A stretch of 64,000 nucleotides of DNA, from NCBI GenBank assembly GCA_014843695.1, contig CM026404.1, forward strand, positions 59,536,725 to 59,600,724. The letters run 5' to 3'. Positions within the stretch are counted from its first letter, which is position 1; the number at the start of each line of letters is the position of its first letter. Source of the DNA: Archivesica marissinica. Lineage: Eukaryota; Mollusca; Bivalvia; Venerida; Vesicomyidae. The position numbers and the translations under genes were made by a program. The notes beneath the pieces were generated by a model, which saw only the letters and a program-made list of their open reading frames with translations, ran no database searches and was not told the DNA's origin. Shown here piece after piece: positions 1 to 11,054 of the stretch.

Positions 1-836
1 GATGGGCCGATAGTGGACGGATGCATGGATGGGCCGATAGTGGATGGACGCATGGATGGGCCGATAGTGGATGGACGGACGCATGGATGGGCCGATAGTG
101 GATGGACGGACGCATGGATGGGCCGATAGTGGATGGACGGACGCATGGATGGGCCAATAGTGGATGGACGGACGCATGGATGGGCCGATAGTGGATGGAT
201 GGACGCATGGATGGGCCGATAGTGGACGGACGCATGGATGGGCCGATAGTGGATGGACGCATGGATGGGCCGATAGTGGATGGACGGACGCATGGATGGG
301 CCGATAGTGGATGGATGGACGCATGGATGGGCCGATAGTGGATGGACGCATGGATGGGCCGATAGTGGACGGACGCATGGATGGGCCATAGTGGATGGAC
401 GCATGGATGGCCGATAGTGGATGGACGGACGCATAGATGGCCGATAGTGGATGGACGGACGCATGGATGGGCCGATAGTGGATGGACGGACGCATAGATG
501 GGCGGATAGTGCCATCATAGTGGATGGACAGACGCATAGATGGGCCGATAGTGGATGGATGGACGCATGGATGGGCCGATAGTGGTTGGACGGACGCATA
601 GATGGGCCGATAGTGGATTGACCGGACGCATGGATGGGCGGATAGTGGATGGATGGACGGACGCATGGATGGACGGACGCATGGATGGGCCGATAGTGGA
701 TGGATGGACGCATGGATGGATGGATGCATGGATGGGCCGATAGTGGATTGACGGACGCATGGATGGGCCGATAGTGAATGGATGGACGCATAGATGGGCC
801 GATAGTGGATGGACGGACGCATGGATGGGCCAATTC
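1..836. repeat. 31-bp minisatellite in LYPLAL1 intron 4
   Basis: Units of 23-31 bp starting GATGGGCCGATAGTGGATGG, about 28 copies, running off the left edge. It ends about 25 bp from the exon 4 donor and does not include it. Open frames within it (for example 515-760) are by-products of the repeat. Confidence 0.95.
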
Positions 837-861
837 CATAGCTCAGAAGTGTAAAATATAC

Positions 862-977
862 CTTATAAACTAGGGATTGTTTTCCAAGGAAACTTGATAG
901 AGAAAATACGCCTGCTACTTCCTTCAGATATCTGTAACCAAGATGTAACGCCATACCTCCACCCATAGAGAATCCAC
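862..977 (-). CDS. LYPLAL1: LYPLAL1 coding exon 4, nucleophile elbow
   Basis: Acceptor TTATTTTAG before 977, donor TATAAG|GTATAT at 861. It completes Gly121 and encodes [15 protein letters not shown], then [11 protein letters not shown] and ends in VYK, phase 0. The GXSXG box with Ser124 is intact. A 31-bp minisatellite begins about 25 bp past the donor but does not include the junction. Confidence 0.92.
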
Positions 978-3900
978 CTAAAATAACAAGAAGAGGTGTT
1001 AGTAAAACGTAGTACCGGTACTATACTTGTGAAGTTATTTAACCCTTACCTGCCGAATGAATTGCACGGAATGTGCAAACAACGTAGATCCAGATCAGGA
1101 TCTATGTTGGTTGTAATTCAGACGAGTGTTTAGCTCCACTATCCGAATAGCAAACAGCATAGAGCCTGATCAGACGGACAATTCTGTGCCGTCTGATCTG
1201 GATTTATGCTGTTTGCAAAAGCTACTTTAGTCATGATTGGCAGGTTAAGGGGTAAAAAAAATATTCATCAGCTTAAGAGACTGAGGCTGAGACACAATAA
1301 ATTGTAAGTGTGACATTGACCTTATATGTACGGACCTGGGTCTTACACACCATATATCAACTCAATAGCATCTGTGTGAAACGCTTCACAACGTGCCGAT
1401 CGAATCCAAGAATATGGGACAGACACAAAATATAGCACTAATTGAGTGCGACAAGTCAACTCAATACGGTTAACAGTCAGGAATGACTGTTATACATGAA
1501 ATACGGTTAACAGTCAGGAATGACTGTTATACATGAAATACGTTAACAGTCAGGAATGACTGTTATACATGAAATACGGTTAACAGTCAGGAATGACTGT
1601 TATACATGAAATATGGTTAACAGTCAGGAATGACTGTTATACATGAACATCCAATTGGTTCTAGCAATACTGTTTATAAACTTTATTAGTTGTATGTTAT
1701 ATGTGACTTATGGCTTTTCCGTTAAGTTCACCTAATGGTCCAACTCTTTGCTTGCTGGGTAAAATAAAGGGCGGAGTTCATTCTAGGTCAGAATTGTTGG
1801 GAGAAGTGAGAAAGCACGTGATCGCTTCCTTAAATGGTGTTCTTTAATATACTTCTGCAAAACAGGGTTAAAATGCACAGTACAACCATTAAATACAACA
1901 TTTGAATAGAAGGAGTGCTTTATAATGTGCCAGTGTATCTTACTAGACAAAATTTTGTTTGAAAATCGTAAAAACCAAAAAATAATTTATTTTTTAAATT
2001 TATTTTTAGGGAGAAGTGGCCCCCCAGAGGGCAAAGTCAGGGTCCCTTTTGCCCACATCGCCCTCTAGAATGATCCCTGAAGGGTTCAAATAATTCATCA
2101 AATCATGAATGTGTTTTTCTTAGTTGAAACTGAAATCTCTGGAAATGACAATTGTAATGAAATTTCATGACATTTATTTATGTTATATTTCGGGTTTTAC
2201 GCCTGCATCAGCACCATTTTGGGATATATCGCCGGCGAGCAGTTTACCTAACAACACCTTTCCTGGGCAGGCTCCAGCGGTTAACCAGTACTTGGGTGCA
2301 CCAACCTCCGTAAGAAACTGCCAACTTTTTCATATAAATGAGACACGGCCCGAGCGGGGCTTGAACCCGTGACCATCAGTGATGATAGGTTACAGTGGTA
2401 TACAAGTCAGCGACCGTAACCACTCGACCACGGAGGCGGATAATTTCATGACATACATTTTGTATTTGACTGTTATTTTCACCGCAAAATGCTAAAAGTG
2501 TTAGTTGAGATAAGTGTACTGGAAAGCAAAACGACAAATGATACTTAGAATCTTTTACAACTTAAGGGTGGCTGTGGTTGCCTAGAGATTATAAAACCAA
2601 CCTATGATGATCCTGTTCAGTGGTATACCAAGTCGTACCTCAGTCTGGATCAGTTCCGTCAAGGCAGCGGCCATCACATCCACTGATTCATCATCCGGAG
2701 ATAGAGGTGAAATTTGCTGTCTGTTGTACCAAACATTGGAGTACTCCCCCATCATAGGGGTGTATGGCCTAGAAAACATAAGCTCTCAGTGTCACACATT
2801 GAAATACTCTCCCACCATAGGGGTGTATGGTCTAGAAACCATAAGCTCTCAGTGTCACAGGGGTGTATGGCCTAGAAACCATAAGCTCTCTGTGTCACAC
2901 ATTGGAATACTCCCCCATCATAGGGGTGTACGGCCTAGAAACCATAAGCTCTCTGTGTCACATATTGGAATACTCCCCCATCATAGGGGTGTGTGGCCTA
3001 GAAACCATAAGCTCTCTGTGTCACACATTGGAATACTCCCCCATCATAGGGGTGTGTGGCCTAGAAACCATAAGCTCTCTGTGTCACACATTGGAATACT
3101 CCCCCATCATAGGGGTGTGTGGCCTAGAAACCATAAGCTCTCTGTATCACACATTGGAATACTCTCCCCACCATAGGGGTGTGTGGCCTAGAAACCATAA
3201 GCTCTCAGCGTCACATATTGGAATACTCTCCCACCATAGGGGTGTACGGTCTAGAAACCATAAGCTCTCAGTATCACACATTGGAATACTCTCCCATCAT
3301 AGGGGTGTATGGTCTAGAAACCATAAGCTCTCAGTATCACACATTGGAATACTCTCCCCATCATAGAGGTGTGTGGCCTAGAAACCATAAGCTCTCAGTA
3401 TCACACATTGAAATACTCTCCCCATCATAGGGGTGTATGGTCTAGAAACCATAAGCTCTCAGTATCACACATTGGAATACTCTCCCATCATAGGGGTGTA
3501 TGGTCTAGAAACCATAAGCTCTCTGTATCACATATTGGAATACTCTCCCATCATAGGGGTGTATGGTCTAGAAACCATAAGCTCTCAGTGCCACACATTG
3601 GAATACTCTCCCATCATAGGGGTGTATGGTCTAGAAACCATAAGCTCTCGTTCACATATTGGAATACTCTCCCAATAGGGTGGCCTAGAAACCATAAGCT
3701 CTCAGTGTCACACATTGGAATACTCTCCCATCATAGGGGTGTATGGCCTAGAAACCATAAGCTCTCAGTGTCACACATTGGAATACTCTCCCACCATAGG
3801 GGTGTATGGCCTAGAAACCATAAGCTCTCAGTATCACACATTGGAATACTCTCCCATTATAGGGGTGTATGGCCTAGAAACCATAAGCTCTCAGTATCAC

Positions 3901-6900
3901 ACATTGGAATACTCTCCCCATCATAGGGGTGTATGGTCTAGAAACCATAAGCTCTCAGTGTCACACATTGGAATATTCTCCCCATCATAGGGGTGTGTGG
4001 CCTAGAAACCATAAGCTCTCTGTGTCACACATTGGAATACTCTCCCACCATAGGGGTGTGTGGCCTAGAAACCATAAGCTCTCAGCGTCACATATTGGAA
4101 TACTCTCCCACCATAGGGGTGTACGGTCTAGAAACCATAAGCTCTCAGTATCACACATTGGAATACTCTCCCCATCATAGAGGTGTGTGGCCTAGAAACC
4201 ATAAGCTCTCAGTATCACACATTGAAATACTCTCCCCATCATAGGGGTGTATGGTCTAGAAACCATAAGCTCTCAGTATCACACATTGGAATACTCTCCC
4301 CATCATAGGGGTGTATGGTCTAGAAACCATAAGCTCTCTGTATCACATATTGGAATACTCTCCCATCATAGGGGTGTATGGTCTAGAAACCATAAGCTCT
4401 CAGTGCCACACATTGGAATACTCCCCCCATCATAGGGGTGTGTGGCCTAGAAACCATAAGCTCTCAGTATTACACATTGGAATACTCTCCCACCATAGGG
4501 GTGTGTGGCCTAGAAACCATAAGCTCTCAGCGTCACATATTGGAATACTCTCCCACCATAGGGGTGTATGGTCTAGAAACCATAAGCTCTCTGTATCACA
4601 TATTGGAATACTCTCCCCATTATAGGGGTGTATGGCCTAGAAACCATAAGCTCTCAGTGTCACACATTGGAATACTCTCCCATCATAGGGGTGTATGGCC
4701 TAGAAACCATAAGCTCTCAGTGTCACACATTGGAATACTCTCCCACCATAGGGGTGTATGGCCTAGAAACCATAAGCTCTCAGTATCACACATTGGAATA
4801 CTCTCCCATTATAGGGGTGTATGGCCTAGAAACCATAAGCTCTCAGTATCACACATTGGAATACTCTCCCCATCATAGGGGTGTATGGTCTAGAAACCAT
4901 AAGCTCTCAGTGTCACACATTGGAATATTCTCCCCATCATAGGGGTGTGTGGCCTAGAAACCATAAGCTCTCAGTATCACACATTGGAATATTCTCCCCA
5001 TCATAGGGGTGTGTGGCCTAGAAACCATAAGCTCTCAGTGTCACACATTGGAATATTCTCCCCATCATAGGGGTGTGTGGCCTAGAAAACATAAGCTCTC
5101 AGTGTCACACATTGGAATATTCTCCCCATCATAGGGGTGTGTGGCCTAGAAAACATAAGCTCTCAGTGTCACACATTGGAATATTCTCCCCATCATAGGG
5201 GTGTATGGCCTAGAAAACATAAGCTCTCAGTGTCACACATTGGAATATTCTCCCCATCATAGGGGTGTATGGCCTAGAAACCATAAGCTCTCAGTGTCAC
5301 ACATTGGAATATTCTCCCCATCATAGGGGTGTGTGGCCTAGAAACCATAAGCTCTCAGTGTCAATACTCCCCATCAAAACTTACATGTAAGTGCTATGCT
5401 TTTCAATGACCATGTTGACAATCTATGGGCCATAACCCTAATATAACAAGAAATGGATGTAACTCAGTATTTATAAATGTATATATGGCAAGCATACTGT
5501 AAATGGTACAGGCATAACAATAAAGCAAATTGTTTCCATAAATGGTGGGGGCACACAATAACGTAATTGTTGACGTTTGAGTACCTGGCTGGAGCAGTAG
5601 GATATAGGATTCGTAGATGCGGAAATGTCAGCTGTTTCACACCCAGAGTACTGTTCACCCATTCCTGAATACCTGCACCAGTGTCACCTGTAGAAATACA
5701 AACAGTCAGTTTTGGCAATTTGCACGCAATATTATGTAACTATAAAAATATGGATTGTAAGGATAAACAATGGGATCAGACTCAATACTTCTAAACCTCT
5801 CAGCTCCACCCGACCATAACAAAGGTAACATCATTTACGGGAGAAAACTCGTCTTTTTGCTGATTTTTTAAAAAGCACACGATTGTCATGATAATTGTGA
5901 TTCAATTACATAATGATACAATGTACTGTACATTGTACATGACATGTGAAGTATTGATATTCGAGGGGTGGCTCTCCCCTTTGAAGAGGGAAGTTTCTCT
6001 CCCCTTTGAAGAGTAAAGTTTTCTCTCCCCCTTTGAAGAGTGACGTTTTCTCTCCCCTTTGTAGATTGAAGTTTTCTCTACCCTTTTTGAAGAGTGAAGT
6101 TTTATGTAATTTGTACTGATATCACGAAAATATACAACACTAGCACATGGATTCAACTAGTTATCTGTTATTGCTTTACAGAAGATATACTCGCATACGT
6201 AGATAAGACAGGCAGGTGTTGTGTGTGTTTTACTTCTTATTTGGCTGTCCGATTAGCGCAGTGGTTAGCGCGCTCGCTTCTCACCAATGCGACCCGGGTT
6301 CGATCCTCGGACAGGGAAGTATGTGAGATGGTACGATGGTCGCCAGATCGGACAGGTGGGTTTTCTCCGGGTACTCCGGTTTCCTCCCACATGAATGACC
6401 ACATATACGCTTACATCCGAGCCAACGAGAGTGATTAATATAAGTTGTTCAAACTTGCTTCGCAATCGTTGTAAAATAAATAAAGTATAATAAAAAAAAA
6501 ATAATTAAAATACATGTACATGACAATTGAAGGAATGTAATGACACATCGTTGGAAATAGTCTGTTTCCAATAATCATAATTGAAATAGGTTCGACTGAA
6601 ATTGGACCGAGAGAATTTTTTTTGCCAATTTTGACTTTTTAAAAATTATTTTTTGTTAAATATTTTGTTTATACAAGCCTCAACAGTTGGGTGGGCAGAC
6701 ATGTATAACTTAGAACTTATCCGCCCTTTTCACCAATATGTACTGCCTTAACACCTCTGATTAATCACCGTAATTATTTAGCAAAATGGTCATGAGGCAA
6801 ACCTCAAAATACCCCTACTGCACCACAAAATGCACCCTGTTAAGCTTAACAGCAATCACGTGTACGCACCTCCAAGATTTCTGCAAATAATTTTTATGTC

Positions 6901-8903
6901 TCCAAGAAAAGCATAATCGTTGTCATAATTTTTAATTTTTATCAGTTCTTTATCTTCCTTGGATGTCAAACCCATCATGGAATCATATTCCTCATTTAAT
7001 GTCTAGTTCAATAATTTATTTTGACTTCAACCCTTTATTGGCTTTCCCCGTTGATAGGTAGTACTTAATTCATGTTATTTAGATAGCTAGGGTTTGTCTA
7101 TATCCCGGACAACCTTATCCCGGGAAATTGAGAATTTTTTCAGTTAGATCCCGGGAAATTGGTTCTAAGTGGGTGTACACCTGTGTCTGGACTAATGCTC
7201 GGTGGAGCACCCAAGTTCTTCCACCACCAGTAATAGCTGGAGAGTCACTATTTGACATCAAGTTGTCTGTGACTATAAATCCCCAAAACAAAAATCACGC
7301 CACGGTAAGGGGTTCCTGGATGGCATTGTTCAGCCTATTGGTCTGGAAGTTTATTGTTGTACATTCGAGTTGCAATTTCATTGTAGCCACTGCTGAGTGC
7401 CTCGGTATTAGATCAGCTGATACATAACGAGAAAAAGATTGTTTGGAACTCCCATATTCTCACCCAAAATGATGCCCAAACCAAGATTCGACAAATAATT
7501 TTCAACTTCTCTTTCGTGATCTTGAATTCAATTCATCATCGATTCATCAAACTTAGTGATGAAAAAGAAAAAAGAAGACATTATGGACCTCCCGAACTCA
7601 AACCAAAAATGGCAGCCGAACAGAGAATAAAAGAATATGTAATAAGTTGATAACTCGACATTTTGAACGCATTGATTGTAATTCTCACTGTCATGAAATG
7701 AAAAAAAAACATTGGGTGATCATCAATGTCAAACTTTAACACTGAGTCCAGTCTTTGAACTCTTCTCAACAACATAAATGCAACTGTAGGAGTGTCCTAA
7801 CTGTCCTTACACTTTGAGATTGACAATCTAGTGAATCTACTCATTTGAGTCAAACTGAGTGGTGTGGTTCAACACCAACAGTGCCGTGGTTGTTGAAATA
7901 GTTTTTCAGGAAAACTAGAACACATAATGATTTGTCTCCGAGCTGGGACCTAATACGTGTTGCCAAATTACCGGCAGCAGAGAATGCTCGTTCACTCTCA
8001 ACGGATGATGGCTTAATTGTCATAAGTGCCCGGTAAAGTTGTTCGAGATTGGGGGTTCTCTTTTTTTGAGATTCGTATAGTTTGAAATCATTCGTCATTG
8101 TCTTCAGATCCTTTATGTCCTTAGTATCACTATCATCTTTAACTGCACAGTCGATCGCAAGCTGGAATTTTTCAGCCAGGGTCGTTTGACTCGTTTCTTT
8201 TTCTTTGTCAGCAGACTGTACAGAGGTTAGGATTTCCCGGGATCCCGATAACTTTTATCCCGGGAAATGAGAAAAATAAATTGCCGGGATTTCCCGGGAA
8301 GAAACCCTAGTTATAGCTACTCCAAATGAGTGCATCTATGTTACAGCTCGCATTGAGGATTTGTCGTATTCATATTAAATTAAAACAATTACAAGAGAAA
8401 TAGATTGGGATCATAACCGCTCACCTGACGCTTGAAATCATTTGACCAAAACCCAATTTCAACTTTTTACTGCTGAACAATCAGTCACGATTATGATTGG
8501 CAAGCGCAGTGACCCCAAGCATCTGGTTTGAGCCAATAGTGGTGGTGCTAGTATCACTTAAATCCACACTCCCTCTTTCTATTTCAATCGATTGGTCAAA
8601 AGTTGTAAGAACTTATTTCCGCAATCGATCGTAAATAAATTTGTATTTATATAAAAAATATTAATCAATGGTAACTAATCCCGGATTAATCTAAAGAGAT
8701 AAAATGCAATTTAACTCCGTTCTTGAAAGATTTTACTGTACCGACCATTTCAATATGTGTTAACTACATTATAAAATATGCATCCATAATTGGATAACCG
8801 ACAAATGTGTACCTGATCCATGAAGAAATACAAGCGAACCAATAGGCTTTTCGCAAGTTTGGGGAACAATTGTAGTCAAAAACTTTTTCATGGGCGCAGC
8901 CAT
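862..8903 (-). CDS. LYPLAL1: LYPLAL1-like serine hydrolase, 5' four coding exons (gene runs off left edge)
   Basis: Recognised by alignment from memory to animal lysophospholipase-like protein 1, an alpha/beta hydrolase related to the acyl-protein thioesterases and thought to act on acylated cytosolic substrates. Four exons (8813-8903, 5585-5687, 2602-2768, 862-977) join in phase to give 159 residues from ATG 8903. Visible landmarks are the oxyanion-side segment FLHGSGDTGAG (about residues 26-36), the [13 protein letters not shown] segment, SNVWYN, and the nucleophile elbow GFSMG with Ser124, the same position I recall for the human enzyme. The catalytic Asp and His belong to the C-terminal part and must lie left of base 1, so the gene is incomplete here, not broken. 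Intron 2 is occupied almost wholly by an array made from the exon 3 acceptor. The gene diverges from the TTLL5 gene. Family assignment is strong; substrate is not inferable. Confidence 0.9.
1038..1252. mobile_element. MITE-like element, family A
   Basis: Ends in the inverted pair AACCCTTACCTGCC ... GGCAGGTTAAGG, with interior arms built on AGATCCAGATCAGGATCTATG. Related copies are at 23126-23358, 52911-53103 and 53820-54046. No coding capacity. Confidence 0.7.
1462..1647. repeat. 37-bp tandem repeat, 5 copies, palindromic core
   Basis: Each unit contains AACAGTCAGGAATGACTGTT, whose 8-bp arms are perfectly inverted, so a transcript could form five small hairpins. It lies in LYPLAL1 intron 4-3 space (intron 3). 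Confidence 0.9.
1764..2090. mobile_element. TIR element, family C, diverged
   Basis: Left end resembles GAGTTCATTCTAGG and right end CTCTAGAATGATCCCTG. The interior (GGGAGAAGTG..., ...ACAACATTTGAATAGAA) is shared with 52795-53270 and, reversed, with 58396-58685. Non-coding and hAT-like in its ends. Confidence 0.65.
2175..2440 (-). mobile_element. tRNA-derived SINE, family 3
   Basis: On the minus strand: a tRNA-like head (GTCGAGTGGTTACGGTCGCT, box B GGTTCAAGCCC) followed by a body with GGAGCCTGCCCAGGAAAGG and a tail CGTAAAACCCGAAATATAAC. Sits in LYPLAL1 intron 3. The head is a SINE promoter relic, not a tRNA gene. Confidence 0.85.
2602..2768 (-). CDS. LYPLAL1: LYPLAL1 coding exon 3, with amplified acceptor
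   Basis: Acceptor TTTTCTAG before 2768, donor ATAG|GTTGGT at 2601. The 167 bases (1+165+1) encode [17 protein letters not shown], then [15 protein letters not shown] and IPLNRIIIG, a clear match to the family. The first 37 or so bases of this exon and its acceptor are the seed of the 2.6 kb array immediately upstream, so about 40 near-copies of the acceptor precede the true exon on the transcript. Confidence 0.93.
2731..5372 (-). repeat. 63/64-bp array made of the LYPLAL1 exon 3 acceptor and exon head
   Basis: About 41 copies. On the minus strand each unit reads ...GCTTATGGTTTCTAG then CCATACACCCCTATGATGGG and GAGTATTCCAATGT, the same bases as the acceptor and first 37 bases of exon 3 (2768 downward). 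The AG is kept in essentially all copies. The exon-derived part reads [12 protein letters not shown] but hits TGA at the unit boundary, so reading on from a decoy acceptor would stop unless spliced again. Plus-strand frames ([14 protein letters not shown] repeats) are by-products. Confidence 0.95.
5585..5687 (-). CDS. LYPLAL1: LYPLAL1 coding exon 2
   Basis: Acceptor TTTCTACAG before 5687 and donor AG|GTAC at 5584. The 103 bases (2+99+2) complete a Gly codon with exon 1 and encode [11 protein letters not shown], then [15 protein letters not shown], matching the LYPLAL1/APT family core. No tandem array contains this exon's edges. Confidence 0.92.
5960..6103. repeat. About 28-bp tandem repeat, 5 copies
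   Basis: Units built on CTCTCCCCTTTGAAGAGTGA. It lies in LYPLAL1 intron 1, 270 bp upstream of exon 2 on the transcript. Confidence 0.85.
6242..6498 (+). mobile_element. tRNA-derived SINE, family 1
   Basis: Head GATTAGCGCAGTGGTTAGCG (box A) and GGGTTCGATCC (box B), body GGTACTCCGGTTTCCTCCCA, tail AATAAATAAAGTATAATAAA with an A-rich end. The best-preserved copy of this family here. Confidence 0.9.
7089..8309 (-). mobile_element. Decayed hAT DNA transposon, transposase remnant
   Basis: Ends are inverted (TAGGGTTT ... AAACCCTA, with CCCGGGAAA motifs just inside both). On the minus strand, 7850-8098 encodes an 82-residue piece including [26 protein letters not shown] and [11 protein letters not shown], the C-terminal dimerisation (hATC) signature of hAT transposases. 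The rest of the transposase is missing or scrambled, so it cannot move itself. Target duplications are not clear. Lies in LYPLAL1 intron 1. Confidence 0.8.
7850..8098 (-). pseudogene. hAT transposase C-terminal dimerisation fragment
   Basis: A fragment of a hAT transposase covering the hATC motif ([13 protein letters not shown] then a Leu-rich helix [12 protein letters not shown]). Full hAT transposases are about 500-700 residues and this is 82, so it is a relic. Encoded on the same strand as LYPLAL1 but unrelated to it. Confidence 0.8.
8813..8903 (-). CDS. LYPLAL1: LYPLAL1 coding exon 1
   Basis: Starts at ATG 8903 in the context AAAAAATGG and encodes 30 codons plus one base: MAAPMKKF at the start, GSLVFLHGS at the end. 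The donor is G|GTACAC at 8812-8811. The start is supported by the MAA... N-terminus and by a length matching the vertebrate exon. The open frame continues upstream, but that part has no family similarity and is probably 5' UTR. Confidence 0.88.
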
Positions 8904-9417
8904 TTTTTGACCACAATGCACCATCAACAGGTGCGCTTGCCCGAACTCGCAGACGGTTGTGTCGCTAGTGTAAACAACAATTTTAATTAGCAATTTAAGT
9001 AATGAAAATGCGAAAAACACGTAATTGAAAATAGGTATCTGATTGCAGAAACACTTAAATTTGCGTTCACAACAGTCCGTTTGGTTAGTATGTATATAGT
9101 TCGTTCACTCACGCCATAATACTTAGAACCGGTGTCGACATACCGTGGCGTGGTACGACTCTTTATCACAGTCTTGCTTGGAGAAGCATTTTATTCTTGA
9201 AAGTGAGCGCTGATCGTGAAAGTAGTGAGAGTGCATGAACACTAAAACTGACATTGATTGACAAAAATATGTGTCAACATAAATAGGGGTTCAAGTTAAA
9301 TTATCTAAGAGTAAGAGGAATTTATTCCCGAAATATTAACCAAAACCCTAATCACCTTGCATACTCAACTTCTCAAGAATGATTTGTATGGATGTTCTGT
9401 TATTGTCAAACCCTTTA

Positions 9418-9700
9418 GTTTATAAACTTTAATGCGAAACAATCTTTAACAACTTATATTAATCACACTCGTTGGGAGTGGATGAAAATGTATATGTGGT
9501 CATTTGTGTGGGAGGAAACCAACAATGTTGCGAGTATACTCTATGCAGAGTGACGCAAATTACTACAGATGATGATTATGAAACCGGAGTACTCAGAGAT
9601 AACCCACCTCTCCGACCATGTCACATACTTACCGGTCCAAGGATCGAACCTGCATTGGTGATAAGCGAGCATGCTAACCACTGCGCTAATCAGACAGTAC
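9418..9700 (-). mobile_element. tRNA-derived SINE, family 1, reverse
   Basis: Reverse copy with CTGATTAGCGCAGTGGTTAG (box A) and GGTTCGATCC (box B) on the minus strand, and the AACTTATATTAATCAC tail signature. A short unrelated stretch near 9530-9570 interrupts the body. Confidence 0.8.
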
Positions 9701-10604
9701 AATGTGTCAAACCCTTTACGCGAACCTAGACATGTTTACTAGATGACAGGACAGGCTTAGCCGACACGGGTATCAAATCCGAGAGCCTTCGATTCCAATT
9801 CTGCAGCTCTAACACTGACCCACAGGCGCCACACCAGACTCACAACACAATCTCTATACTTCTATATGTTTCCGCTGGGTCTTGGTATTTTTAGCATCAC
9901 ATCTTTAAATGTATATCAATTGTATGGTTGGCAAAGACTGTTATCAGCACTACCCTAGTGGCATTCTCTACATGTCTCGGCATCATATTTCAAGACACTT
10001 TATTTCCAGACGGACATATATAACAAGTACATTAAGCTATTTTCCGACTAAAACAAGGTATCAGATTAACAATATATAAACAATTTATACATGTACCTGT
10101 AAATGGAGGCACATCAATGTCGACTTGAAATTAGGAAGAATATCTTATGACAACGAGTGATTAATCATTGGAATGCTCTTCCCACACTAGTGGTGGCCAC
10201 AGGGATTCGGCACGTTTGGGGGTACTAGTATATATATTTAAGTACAGGGATTCTACTCTGTGGGATGTCAGATTTCGCATCGATCAGTAAAATGGCCCTA
10301 TCTGAAACAATTTTGTACACATCTGTCCAAATATAACGCCTATCCCGAGTCTTTATATTGTTCTTCAAATAAAACACAACTTTAAGCTGCGTGCATGAAT
10401 ACTTTGCAAACAATTGCCACAGACATTGGCCATAGCTGGTCACATTTCCATACTAGGACACGGGTTCTGTCAGCAACAAAAATAAATCTTCGACGGGAGA
10501 GTTTTAACAGTGAATAACATTATCAATAAAATGTGTTTCCACTAACGTGTGTAGGTTTATTCGTCAACAATGTACGTCAAAAAGAGATTTAGGAGAATTT
10601 TTCA

Positions 10605-10785
10605 ATTTGTTTTGAACATTTCTCAAGTGGCGCAGTTCGCGTTGAAACGAGCGTTCTGATTGGATTATGATTATTCTTCATATAAAAAAACAAACATCTT
10701 GTTACATTCTAATAATCCAATCAGAACGCTCGTTTCAATGCGAATTGCGCCGCTTTAGAAATTTTCAAAACAAATTCTATTCTAT
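10605..10785. repeat. Long inverted repeat
   Basis: Two arms containing AACGAGCGTTCTGATTGGAT and its complement ATCCAATCAGAACGCTCGTT flank a loop of about 50 bp. This looks like a foldback MITE. Confidence 0.85.
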
Positions 10786-11054
10786 TGTCTAACAACAATA
10801 CCTTTATTGCATTAAACATTCATACTATATGTCTATAGCAAGTACATGTATACATGTAGGTAACGACATGGATTTACAAAAGAGCAAGATGTTCTATACT
10901 CTCTGCTTATACTAATTTTAGTTTCTATATACATTTGCGAAATATATGTATTTTGCTAAATTTCTACCAATGGTTTTTGATTTTTGTGACATTAAATTAG
11001 TAAATTTATTAATAGTTGGCCATGTATAGTAATAATTAACCACTGGAGCCTGCT

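Noticed and set aside
515..760. Small proteins in the first 840 bp on both strands
   Set aside because: 31-bp minisatellite; no conserved residues beyond the repeat.
2731..5372. CRISPR-like array
   Set aside because: Direct repeats have no unique spacers, the unit matches a coding exon edge, and the DNA is animal nuclear.
6242..6320. tRNA genes at SINE heads (also 13948, 38322, 41728 and others)
   Set aside because: A and B boxes are present but each is followed by a shared SINE body and tail and occurs in many dispersed copies; the heads do not fold as complete tRNAs by eye.
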